Source of the DNA: Acidimicrobiia bacterium
GTDB taxonomy: Bacteria > Actinomycetota > Acidimicrobiia > Acidimicrobiales > Bin134
Direction of reading: 5' to 3'
Assembly: GCA_022826705.1 (NCBI GenBank)
Contig: JAJDUJ010000004.1
Coordinates: forward strand, 1-57,558
DNA: 57,558 bases
The notes beneath the pieces were generated by a model. It ran no database searches. It was not told the DNA's origin and saw only the letters and a list, made by a program, of their open reading frames with translations. The position numbers were made by a program, and so were the translations under genes. Below, piece after piece: positions 45,498-52,981 of the stretch. Each line of letters begins with the position of its first letter. Position 1 is the first letter of the stretch.

Positions 45498-46771
45498 TAC
45501 GCGTCCTGGGCCAGGCGCATCCCGGAGAAGTGCCAGCGGGTGTGGGGATGGAAGAAATTGCGGTAGGTAGCCCGGATATGGCCGGGAGGGGTCACGCAGG
45601 CGCCACCCCTAAGCACAAATTGGTTGACCATGAATTTGCCGTTGTACTCCCCCACTGCACCTGGCGCGGGCCGGAACCCGGGATAGGGGCCATAGGAGCT
45701 GGACGTCCACTCCCACACGTCTCCGAAGAGCTGGTGCAGGCCGTCGTCGCCCGGGGCGGGGGCGGGATGCCATCGGCCTTGGTCGCCGAGGTTGCCCCCC
45801 GGTTTCTGAGTGGCGGCAGCGTGCTCCCACTCGCCCTCAGTGGGGAGTCGGGCCCCCGCCCAGCGGGCGAAGGCATCGGCCTCGTAGTACGACAAGTGGC
45901 ACACCGGCTCGTCGGGCAAAAGCGGTTGGAGGCCGTGGAGGGTGAATACCCGCCAACCGTCCTCGGGGTGGAAGTCCCAGTACGAAGGCGCCTCCCAGCC
46001 GTGCTCCTGTTGCTGGTACCAGCCATCCGACAACCACAGAGTGGGAGAGTCGTAGCCGCCGTCGGCCATGAACTCCAACCACTGGCCGCAGGTCACCAGT
46101 CGGTTGGCCAGCCGATACGGAGGCAGGATGGTCCGGTGGCGAGGGCTCTCGTTGTCGAAGGCGAAGCCGTTGCCGTCGTGACCCACCCACACTTCGCCGC
46201 CGTCGAAACTGGTCCAGCCGGCGGATGGCTGTCCGTTGCTCGACATCCCGGAGGGTGGCGAGGGGAGGTCGTGATAGGCAGGCCACAGCGCCCGATTGGT
46301 CGACAGCACATGTTTGATGTCCATGAGCAACAGCTCTTGGTGCTGCTGCTCATGGTGAAGGCCCAACAGCACCAGATCGGCGGTGGCATCGTCCAGCGGG
46401 CGAGCCAGCAGCTCGGCCATGGCCCCATCGACATGGGCCCGGTAGGCGGCCACCTCATCGCACGATGGTCGGGAGAGGTTGCCCCGCTCGGGCCGAGGGT
46501 GGCGATCCCCAACCGCCTCATAATACGAGTTGAACAGGAAGCCGAACGCCGGGTGGAACTCGCGATAGCCGTCGAGACGGGTCTTGAGCAGGAAGGTCTC
46601 GAAGAACCAGGTCACGTGGGCTCGATGCCACTTGGTGGGGCTCACGTCGGGCATCGACTGGATGCACTGGTCCTCATTGCTCAACGGAGTTGCGAGCGCG
46701 TCGGTGTAAGACCGGACGGTTTGGTAGCCCACCAAGAGGTCGGAGAGGTCGGAGGCGAGGGTTACGGTCAC
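45497..46771 (-). CDS. egtB: Hercynine sulfoxide synthase EgtB
   Basis: A 424-residue iron enzyme with an N-terminal DinB-like domain and a C-terminal sulfatase-modifying-factor (FGE) domain (LPTEGEWEHAA, GDVWEWTSSSYGPYPGF, FVLRGGACVTPP). Likely iron ligands are His52 (HRAH) and His140/His144 (HHEQQHQ). It attaches a thiol donor to hercynine with oxygen. It begins with a GTG at 46771, only 41 bp after hspR. egtA, egtC and egtE are not in the window. Confidence 0.93.
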   Translation of the reverse strand: MTVTLASDLSDLLVGYQTVRSYTDALATPLSNEDQCIQSMPDVSPTKWHRAHVTWFFETFLLKTRLDGYREFHPAFGFLFNSYYEAVGDRHPRPERGNLSRPSCDEVAAYRAHVDGAMAELLARPLDDATADLVLLGLHHEQQHQELLLMDIKHVLSTNRALWPAYHDLPSPPSGMSSNGQPSAGWTSFDGGEVWVGHDGNGFAFDNESPRHRTILPPYRLANRLVTCGQWLEFMADGGYDSPTLWLSDGWYQQQEHGWEAPSYWDFHPEDGWRVFTLHGLQPLLPDEPVCHLSYYEADAFARWAGARLPTEGEWEHAAATQKPGGNLGDQGRWHPAPAPGDDGLHQLFGDVWEWTSSSYGPYPGFRPAPGAVGEYNGKFMVNQFVLRGGACVTPPGHIRATYRNFFHPHTRWHFSGMRLAQDA

Positions 46772-46812
46772 AGGATTGGCAGGGCTTGAACTCTAACCGC
46801 CGAAGGCAGCAC

Positions 46813-47145
46813 TCAGCCTCTTCGATACAGAACGATGTCGGCCCGCTTTGACTCCAGCTCTCGGGTGAGGCGCGCCACCTGGGCCCTGAGCCGAGCCACC
46901 TCGGCCTCGAGGGCGAGCACCCGCTCCACTCCGTCGAGGTTCATGCCCTCGCTGGTCAGCTCGTGGACACGTCGCAGCTTCTCAATGTCGGCGTCGCTGT
47001 AGCGCCGGCTCCCCCCGCCAGTTCTGGCCGGTTGCACCAGACCCCGGCGGTCGTAGATCCGCAGGGTCTGGGGGTGGATACCGGCCAATTCAGCAGCCAC
47101 CGATATGACATACACCGCCCGATCACGGCCTCGGGGATCGATCAT
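46813..47145 (-). CDS. hspR: HspR-type MerR-family heat-shock repressor
   Basis: A 110-residue MerR-type regulator. YVISVAAELAGIHPQTLRIYDRRGLVQPARTGGGSRRYSDADIEKL is the winged-helix DNA-binding domain and closely matches HspR. A C-terminal coiled coil (VERVLALEAEVARLRAQVARLTREL) serves dimerisation. It represses the dnaK operon by binding HAIR sites with DnaK as co-repressor. The start overlaps dnaJ by four bases; a HAIR-like site is at 50567-50587. Confidence 0.92.
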   Translation of the reverse strand: MIDPRGRDRAVYVISVAAELAGIHPQTLRIYDRRGLVQPARTGGGSRRYSDADIEKLRRVHELTSEGMNLDGVERVLALEAEVARLRAQVARLTRELESKRADIVLYRRG

Positions 47146-48041
47146 GGTGATGCCTCCATCTTCTCGGCGAATGCTTCCAAAGCCTGGCGCTGCTCATCGC
47201 TCAGCTCAGTGGGAACCTCCAGGTCCACTGTCACCAGCAGATCGCCGGTTCCCTTGGCGGTTTCCACGCCTCGTCCCCGAACCCGCAAGACCCTTCCGGG
47301 CTGGCTGCCGGGAGGCAGGCGCAGTGTCACTGGGTCGCCCTCAAAGGTGGGCACCGCGATCTCCGCTCCCAGTGCCGCCTGGGCGAACGTCACCGGCACA
47401 GAAACCGTGAGGTTCTTGCCCTGGCGGCCGAACACCGGGTGAGATTTGACCTTGACCGTTACATACAGGTCGCCGGGCGGACCGCCGTTGACCCCCGGCT
47501 CCCCCTTGCCCGCCAATTTGATCTTCGCGCCGTTGCCCACCCCGGCGGGGATGCGCACGGATATGGAGCGTCCGGCCCGGGCGGTGTCGCCGCTCAGGGT
47601 CAAGTCGGTGGTGGTGCCCCGCACCGCCTCGGCGAAGTCCAGGGTCAGGTGGGCGTTGAGATCATGGCCTCGAACCGGGCGGGTCTGGCCGCTGAACGGG
47701 GGGCCACCGCGGTCGAAACGGCCGCCGCCCATGAACGTCGAGAAGATGTCGGCCAGGTCGCCCTCCATGGTGAAGCCGCCCGGTCCGGCCTGAAAGTTCA
47801 TAGGCCCCATGTGGCGCACTTGGTCGTATTGGGCCCGGCGCTCACCGTCGCCTAGCACGTCGTAGGCGGCCGACACCTCTTTGAACCGCTCCTCGGCCTT
47901 GGCGTCGTCGGGGTTGGCGTCGGGGTGCAGCTTGCGGGCCAGCTTGCGATAGGCCTTGGTGATCTCCTTGTCAGACGCCGAAGGGGAGACGCCCAAGGCC
48001 TTGTAATAGTCGGTCTCCAGCCATTCCCGTTTCACGTCCAT
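47142..48041 (-). CDS. dnaJ: DnaJ-family co-chaperone lacking zinc fingers
   Basis: A 299-residue J-protein. The J domain (DYYKALGVSPSASDKEITKAYRKLARKLHPDANP, with the HPD motif) is followed by a Gly/Phe-rich segment (MGPMNFQAGPGGF) and two beta-sandwich substrate domains. The CxxCxGxG zinc repeats of type I DnaJ are absent, so it is a CbpA-like type II J-protein. It stimulates DnaK ATPase. It lies 18 bp after grpE and overlaps hspR. Confidence 0.9.
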   Translation of the reverse strand: MDVKREWLETDYYKALGVSPSASDKEITKAYRKLARKLHPDANPDDAKAEERFKEVSAAYDVLGDGERRAQYDQVRHMGPMNFQAGPGGFTMEGDLADIFSTFMGGGRFDRGGPPFSGQTRPVRGHDLNAHLTLDFAEAVRGTTTDLTLSGDTARAGRSISVRIPAGVGNGAKIKLAGKGEPGVNGGPPGDLYVTVKVKSHPVFGRQGKNLTVSVPVTFAQAALGAEIAVPTFEGDPVTLRLPPGSQPGRVLRVRGRGVETAKGTGDLLVTVDLEVPTELSDEQRQALEAFAEKMEASP

Positions 48042-48059
48042 GCCTCGATCGCCTCCGTC

Positions 48060-48605
48060 CTACCCCCGGACCTTCACCATGGCGGGCCGCAACACACGGC
48101 TGTTCCACTCGTAGCCAGCCCGCAACACTTCGGCGATCACCGCCTCTCCCTCACCCGGCTCATGGACGACGGCCTCATGGCACGTGGGGTCGAACGGCGC
48201 GCCCGGATCGTCGAGCTTGGCCAAGCCCTCCTTCTCCAGCGCCGCGAACAGCGCGTCTCGAATGGGGACGACGTCTTCAGCGCCTTGGGCCACGGCAGCA
48301 TCACAGGCGTCCAGCACGGGCAGCACCTTCTCCACGATGTCGGCCGCGGCCATGGCCACCGTCTCCTGCTGGCGCTCGGCCGCCTTGCGGCGGTAGTTGG
48401 CAAATTCAGCGGTCACCCGCTGAAGGTCGTTGAGATATCCATCCCGCTGGGCCAAAAGCTCCTCCACCGAGGTCTCCGGCTCTTCGACGTCGCCCACTTC
48501 CTGAAGCCGCCCGTCGGCGGATTGCTCGTGAACAGTCTGCTCATCAGCGACTTCGTCGCCATCCAGCCCGTCATTGGCCAGATCAGCCGCAGCCTCCTCG
48601 CTCAC
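48060..48605 (-). CDS. grpE: Nucleotide exchange factor GrpE
   Basis: A 181-residue protein with an acidic N-terminus, the long helix [26 protein letters not shown] and the C-terminal [39 protein letters not shown], both diagnostic of GrpE. It drives ADP release from DnaK. The ATG-side overlap with dnaK is four bases. Confidence 0.94.
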   Translation of the reverse strand: MSEEAAADLANDGLDGDEVADEQTVHEQSADGRLQEVGDVEEPETSVEELLAQRDGYLNDLQRVTAEFANYRRKAAERQQETVAMAAADIVEKVLPVLDACDAAVAQGAEDVVPIRDALFAALEKEGLAKLDDPGAPFDPTCHEAVVHEPGEGEAVIAEVLRAGYEWNSRVLRPAMVKVRG

Positions 48606-50467
48606 TGGGAGCTTCCGTCTTCTTCGTCTTCGATGATCTCGGCGTCGACGATGTTCTCATCGTCTGAGGCACCGCCAGCATCAAAGTCGCCCGGGGCATC
48701 GAAATCGCCGGGGGCATCGCCAGCTGCGGCGGCCGCCTGCTCGTACATGGCCGCCCCGATCTGCTGGCTGATGGCCGACAGCTCCTCGGTGGCCGAGCGG
48801 ATGCGGTCGAGGTCCTTCTCGTCGATGGCCGACTTCAGCTCGCCCAGCTTGGCCTCAACCTCGCTGCGCTGGTCGGCGTCCACCGACTCGCCGGCCTCGG
48901 CCAGCAACTTCTCCACCTGGTACACCAGGCTGTCGGCGTTGTTGACGGCCTCAGCCTCTTCCCGACGACGGGCATCCTCGGCGGCATGGGCCTCGGCATC
49001 GGCGATCATCTGATCGATGGCGCTCTTGTCCAGCGAGGTCTGGCCGGTGATGGTGATGGACTGCTCTTTGCCCGTGGCCCGGTCTTTGGCCGACACGTGG
49101 ACAATGCCGTTGGCGTCGATGTCGAAGGTGACCTCGATCTGAGGCACGCCCCGTGGCGCGGGCGGCAGGTCTACCAGCTGGAACTTGCCCAGAGTCTTGT
49201 TATACGCGGCCATCTCCCGCTCGCCCTGAAGCACATGGATCTCCACCGTGGGCTGGTTGTCATCCGCGGTGGTGAAAACCTCGGTGCGGCGGGTGGGGAT
49301 GGTGGTGTTGCGCTCGATGAGGCGAGTCATCACGCCGCCTTTGGTCTCGATGCCCAGCGACAGCGGGGTCACATCCAACAGCAGCACGTCCTTGACCTCG
49401 CCTTTGAGCACGCCGGCCTGCACCGCCGCGCCCACGGCCACCACCTCGTCGGGGTTGACTCCCTGGTGGGGCTGGGTCCCGGTCATCCCGGTAACCAGGT
49501 CCACCACCGCGGGCATCCGGGTTGAGCCGCCCACCAGGATCACGTGGTCCATGTCGCCCGCCGACAGGCCGGCGTCAGAAAGGGCCTGCTCGAAGGGCTT
49601 GCGGCACCGGTCCAGCAGGTCGCTGGTGAGATCCTGGAACTTGGCCCGGCTCAGCTCGTAGTCCATGTGGAGTGGCCCTGCGTCGGTGGCGGTGATGAAG
49701 GGCAGGTTCACATTGGTGCTCTGGGTTTGCGACAACTCGATCTTGGCCCGCTCCGCGCCCTCCTTGAGCCGCTGCATGGCCATGTTGTCCTTGCTCAGGT
49801 CTACGCCGTGGTCGTTGCGGAACGAGTCCACCAGCCAGCCGATCACCCGGTCGTCCCAGTCGTCGCCGCCCAGGGCGGTGTCGCCGCTGGTGGACTTGAC
49901 CTCGAACACCCCGTCGCCAATCTCCAGGATGGAGACGTCGAAGGTGCCCCCGCCCAGGTCGAAAACCAGAATGGTCTGGTCGGTGTCGCCCTTGTCGAGG
50001 CCGTAGGCCAGTGCGGCCGCGGTGGGTTCGTTGATGATCCGCAGCACCTCGAGGCCGGCGATGGTGCCGGCCTCTTTGGTGGCGGTGCGCTGGGCGTCGT
50101 CGAAGTAGGCCGGGACGGTGATGACCGCCTCGGTGACCTCGGTGCCCAGATAGGTCTCGGCGTCCCGCTTGAGCTTTTGCAGAACCCGGGCCGAGATCTC
50201 CTGGCTGCTGTAAGCCTTGCCGTCGATGCTCTCCGACCAGTCGGTGCCCACGTGGCGCTTGACCGAGCGGATGGTGCGATCGGGGTTGGTGATGGCTTGA
50301 CGCTTGGCCACCTCCCCCACCAGCACCTCTCCCTCCTTGGAGAAGGCCACCACCGACGGGGTGGTGCGAGAGCCCTCAGTATTGGCGATGACCGTGGGCT
50401 CACCGCCTTCGAGCACTGCAACCACGCTGTTGGTGGTGCCCAAATCGATGCCGACAACTCTGGCCAT
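48602..50467 (-). CDS. dnaK: Chaperone protein DnaK (Hsp70)
   Basis: A 621-residue Hsp70 beginning [25 protein letters not shown]. It contains [55 protein letters not shown] and the substrate-domain start [14 protein letters not shown]. The C-terminus ends in acidic Asp/Glu repeats including a duplicated [17 protein letters not shown] lies eight bases upstream of the ATG. It heads the dnaK-grpE-dnaJ-hspR operon. Confidence 0.96.
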   Translation of the reverse strand: MARVVGIDLGTTNSVVAVLEGGEPTVIANTEGSRTTPSVVAFSKEGEVLVGEVAKRQAITNPDRTIRSVKRHVGTDWSESIDGKAYSSQEISARVLQKLKRDAETYLGTEVTEAVITVPAYFDDAQRTATKEAGTIAGLEVLRIINEPTAAALAYGLDKGDTDQTILVFDLGGGTFDVSILEIGDGVFEVKSTSGDTALGGDDWDDRVIGWLVDSFRNDHGVDLSKDNMAMQRLKEGAERAKIELSQTQSTNVNLPFITATDAGPLHMDYELSRAKFQDLTSDLLDRCRKPFEQALSDAGLSAGDMDHVILVGGSTRMPAVVDLVTGMTGTQPHQGVNPDEVVAVGAAVQAGVLKGEVKDVLLLDVTPLSLGIETKGGVMTRLIERNTTIPTRRTEVFTTADDNQPTVEIHVLQGEREMAAYNKTLGKFQLVDLPPAPRGVPQIEVTFDIDANGIVHVSAKDRATGKEQSITITGQTSLDKSAIDQMIADAEAHAAEDARRREEAEAVNNADSLVYQVEKLLAEAGESVDADQRSEVEAKLGELKSAIDEKDLDRIRSATEELSAISQQIGAAMYEQAAAAAGDAPGDFDAPGDFDAGGASDDENIVDAEIIEDEEDGSSQ

Positions 50468-50482
50468 TTTGTTCGACTCCTT

Positions 50483-50514
50483 TTGAAGTTTGGTTTGGGG
50501 TTGAAGTTTGGTTT
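50483..50514 (-). repeat. Twin 14-bp repeats in dnaK 5' leader
   Basis: TTGAAGTTTGGTTT occurs at 50483-50496 and again at 50501-50514 (plus-strand sequence), an 18-bp period. On the dnaK message they lie just before the ribosome-binding site AAAAGGAG. They could affect leader structure or stability; no function is established from sequence. Confidence 0.6.
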
Positions 50515-50519
50515 CGAGG

Positions 50520-50549
50520 ATTATCTTCGACCCTCAGGATACCCCTCAA
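50520..50549 (-). promoter_or_regulatory. Candidate dnaK promoter
   Basis: Read on the minus strand, TTGAGG (50544-50549) and GATAAT (50520-50525) resemble -35 and -10 boxes, 18 bp apart. They lie 53 bp before the dnaK start and 17 bp downstream of the HAIR-like site. The spacing is acceptable but only the -10 is a good match. Confidence 0.45.
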
Positions 50550-50566
50550 ATTGTCATATCCCAAAA

Positions 50567-50587
50567 CTTGAGTGCGGATCACTAAGG
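50567..50587. promoter_or_regulatory. HAIR-like HspR operator
   Basis: CTTGAGT (50567-50573), seven bases, then ACTAAGG (50581-50587). The HspR-associated inverted repeat consensus is CTTGAGT-N7-ACTCAAG; the left half is perfect and the right half matches five of seven. It lies 100 bp upstream of dnaK and 24 bp before the divergent phosphoglycerate mutase start. An hspR gene in the same operon supports the call. Confidence 0.7.
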
Positions 50588-50611
50588 GTTAGAGCCGCTA
50601 CGCTGCCCAGG

Positions 50612-51370
50612 GTGAGTCCAGCAACGCTGATCCTGCTTCGCCACGGGCAAAGCCGGTGGAACGCCTCCAACCAGTTCACCGGCTGGTTCGACTGCGACCT
50701 CACGGAACAAGGAGAGGCCGAGGCTCGAGCCGGCGGGCAGGCGCTGGCTGAGGCCGAACTGCTGCCCGATGTCGTACACACCTCAGTGCAGACTCGGGCC
50801 ATTCGCACTGCGGAACTGGCCCTGGCCGAGATGGGTCGAGCATCAGTGCCGATCAAGCAGCATTGGCGGCTGAACGAACGCCACTACGGCGACCTCACCG
50901 GGTTGGACAAGTCCGAGACCCGACAGCGCTATGGCGATGAGCAGCTCAACGCCTGGCGCCGGGGCTACCGCACCCCACCACCCCCCATTGCCGATGACAA
51001 CCCGTGGAATCCCAACGGCGACCCCCGCTACGCCCACATTCCCCCGGAGCTGTTGCCCAAGAGCGAGTGCCTAGCCGATGTGGTGGCGCGGCTGATGCCC
51101 TATTGGAATGACGAGGTGGTCCCTGATCTGCAAGCGGGGCAGTTGGTGTTGATCTCGGCCCACGGCAACAGCCTGCGGGCCCTGGCCAAGCACCTCGACC
51201 AAATCAGCGAGGATGGCATCGCCGGGCTCAACATCCCCACCGGGATGCCGCTGGTCTACGAACTCGGGCCCGACATGATGCCCTTGGAGGCCAAAACGAC
51301 GCTCGCCCGCTCGCTCGACCCCGCTGCGGCGGCCGAAGCCGCCACAGCAGTGGCCAAACAAGCGGGCTAA
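50612..51370 (+). CDS. gpmA: 2,3-bisphosphoglycerate-dependent phosphoglycerate mutase
   Basis: A 252-residue histidine phosphatase fold enzyme. LLRHGQSRWNASNQFTGWFDCDLTEQG carries the phospho-acceptor His, TSVQTRAIRTAELAL and RLNERHYGDLTGLDKSETRQRYG are diagnostic of GpmA, and ISAHGNSLRALAKHL holds the second His. It interconverts 3- and 2-phosphoglycerate. It uses a GTG start at 50612 after a weak GGGTGAG-type context. It is divergent from the dnaK operon, with the HAIR site between them. Confidence 0.92.
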   Translation: MSPATLILLRHGQSRWNASNQFTGWFDCDLTEQGEAEARAGGQALAEAELLPDVVHTSVQTRAIRTAELALAEMGRASVPIKQHWRLNERHYGDLTGLDKSETRQRYGDEQLNAWRRGYRTPPPPIADDNPWNPNGDPRYAHIPPELLPKSECLADVVARLMPYWNDEVVPDLQAGQLVLISAHGNSLRALAKHLDQISEDGIAGLNIPTGMPLVYELGPDMMPLEAKTTLARSLDPAAAAEAATAVAKQAG

Positions 51371-51393
51371 GCGCCTGTCAGGCTGTAGGAGTG

Positions 51394-52758
51394 TCAGCCC
51401 ACAGAGGTGGAGGTGTCCGGGCCGTAGCCGGGCACTCCGTGCTCGTGGAGGTCGAGGCCACCAATCTCTTCCTCACGAGACACCCGTAGACCCATCGTCT
51501 TCTTCATGACCGCGAACAAGATGCCGGTTGTGATGGTCACCCAGGCGAACACCAGCACCACGCCGATGAGCTGCACCACCAACTGGTCGATTCCTCCGCC
51601 GTAGAAGAGTCCGGCGTTGTCTTGGCCCACAAACGCATCGTCATAGCGGGAGAACAGGCCCACGGCCAGCGTCCCCCACACGCCGCACACACCGTGAACG
51701 GAAATGGCACCCACCGGGTCGTCGATTCGGACCCGGTCGAAGAACAGCACCGAGTACACCACGATGACTCCGGCGATAGCGCCGGTCACTACTGCGCCCA
51801 GTGGGTTCATGGTTCCGGTGCCAGCGGTTATACCCACTAGACCAGCCAGTACGCCGTTGCCGGTCATGGCCACATCCAGCGAGCCGGCCTTGCGCCAGAT
51901 GACCGCCCCGGCGGTCAGTCCACCGGCAGCCGCGGCCAACAGGGTGGTTACCGCAGCACGCATCACGAAGTCATCCGCAGCCAGCTCCGAGCCGGGATTG
52001 AACCCGAACCAGCCGAACCACAGGATGAACACGCCCAGCACCACGAAGGCGATGTTGTGTCCGGGCATAGCCCGAGGGTTGCCGTTCTCGTCGTACTTGC
52101 CGATGCGGGGCCCGAGGAATATGGCGCCCATCAGGGCGGCCCAGCCGCCGGTGCTGTGCACGATGGTGGAACCGGCGAAGTCGCCGAACCGGGCGTCGCC
52201 GATCTTCAGATCCGACAGCAGGCCGTCGCCGTGCCAGAAGGAGTGGACCACCACCGGATAGATCAGCGCGGTCATGAAGAAGCTGAACACCAAGTACGCG
52301 GAGAACTTGGTCCGCTCGGCCATGGCCCCCGAGGCGATCGTCACTGCGGTGGCCGCGAACACCACCTGGAAGAAGAAGAACGTGGGGGTGCTTAGCCCGT
52401 CGCCAAAGGTGGTGAACGTGCCGCTCAGGAAGAACCCGTCGGTGCCGATCAGCGATCCGCCGTCGGTGCCAAAAGCAATGCCGTAGCCGAACGCGAAGAA
52501 GGCCAGCGCGCCAATGCACATGTCGGCCAGGTTCTTGGCCATGATGTTGCCCACGTTCTTAGCTCGGGTCATGCCCGCCTCGACCATGCCGAAGCCGGCC
52601 TGCATCAAGAACACCAAAATGCCGGCGATGAACACCCACAGGTTGTCCATCACCACTTGCACTGCTTCGGCGCCGCCGTCTTGGGCCATTGCCGGAACAG
52701 CCCCAATGAGCACTGTTCCGGCGGCAATCAGCGCTCCAATTCCGAATTTCCTTTTCAT
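51394..52758 (-). CDS. amt: Ammonium transporter (Amt family)
   Basis: A 454-residue channel with a cleavable signal peptide (AVPAMA-Q) and eleven hydrophobic helices. Amt signatures include DFAGSTIVHSTGGWAALMGA, FGWFGFNPGSELA and AISVHGVCGVWGTLAVG, with the pore His residues present. The C-terminal tail is short. I chose the ATG at 52758, preceded by GGAGGG, over one at 52797. No glnB/glnK gene adjoins it. It is divergent from the Fe-S oxidoreductase gene across a 223-bp gap containing repeats. Confidence 0.93.
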   Translation of the reverse strand: MKRKFGIGALIAAGTVLIGAVPAMAQDGGAEAVQVVMDNLWVFIAGILVFLMQAGFGMVEAGMTRAKNVGNIMAKNLADMCIGALAFFAFGYGIAFGTDGGSLIGTDGFFLSGTFTTFGDGLSTPTFFFFQVVFAATAVTIASGAMAERTKFSAYLVFSFFMTALIYPVVVHSFWHGDGLLSDLKIGDARFGDFAGSTIVHSTGGWAALMGAIFLGPRIGKYDENGNPRAMPGHNIAFVVLGVFILWFGWFGFNPGSELAADDFVMRAAVTTLLAAAAGGLTAGAVIWRKAGSLDVAMTGNGVLAGLVGITAGTGTMNPLGAVVTGAIAGVIVVYSVLFFDRVRIDDPVGAISVHGVCGVWGTLAVGLFSRYDDAFVGQDNAGLFYGGGIDQLVVQLIGVVLVFAWVTITTGILFAVMKKTMGLRVSREEEIGGLDLHEHGVPGYGPDTSTSVG

Positions 52759-52890
52759 ATGACCGGCCCTCCTTCGCCGTTTCTGCGCCCGCGCCACTGC
52801 AGCGCCGTCGCAGTCGGGAACAAGGTAGGAAGGCCAGGTTTCACAATTGTTTCTGCGCTGTGAATTTCAAGCAGACGGCGGTGCTCTCGA

Positions 52891-52945
52891 ACTGCCTGCT
52901 TGAGTACGGGACTGGGCGGAACTCGTACTGCCTGCTTGAGTACGG
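52891..52945. repeat. Two 19-bp direct repeats between amt and Fe-S oxidoreductase
   Basis: ACTGCCTGCTTGAGTACGG occurs at 52891-52909 and at 52927-52945, with a 36-bp period. They lie 133 bp before the amt start and 37 bp before the oxidoreductase start. The placement fits a regulator or promoter duplication. Each copy contains a CTTGAGT that resembles a HAIR half-site, but no second half follows. The rest of the gap (52759-52890) shows nothing else clear. Confidence 0.75.
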
Positions 52946-52981
52946 AACCGGGGGATGTCAACAACTAGGTTTGGAGTCGCC

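Noticed and set aside
49544..50611. Extension of the phosphoglycerate mutase upstream across dnaK
   Set aside because: The frame is open, but the region is antisense to dnaK. The family's normal N-terminus begins at the GTG at 50612.
52898..52945. Additional HspR sites suggested by CTTGAGT in the amt upstream repeats
   Set aside because: Neither copy is followed by an ACTCAAG-like arm at seven bases, so only half-sites exist.
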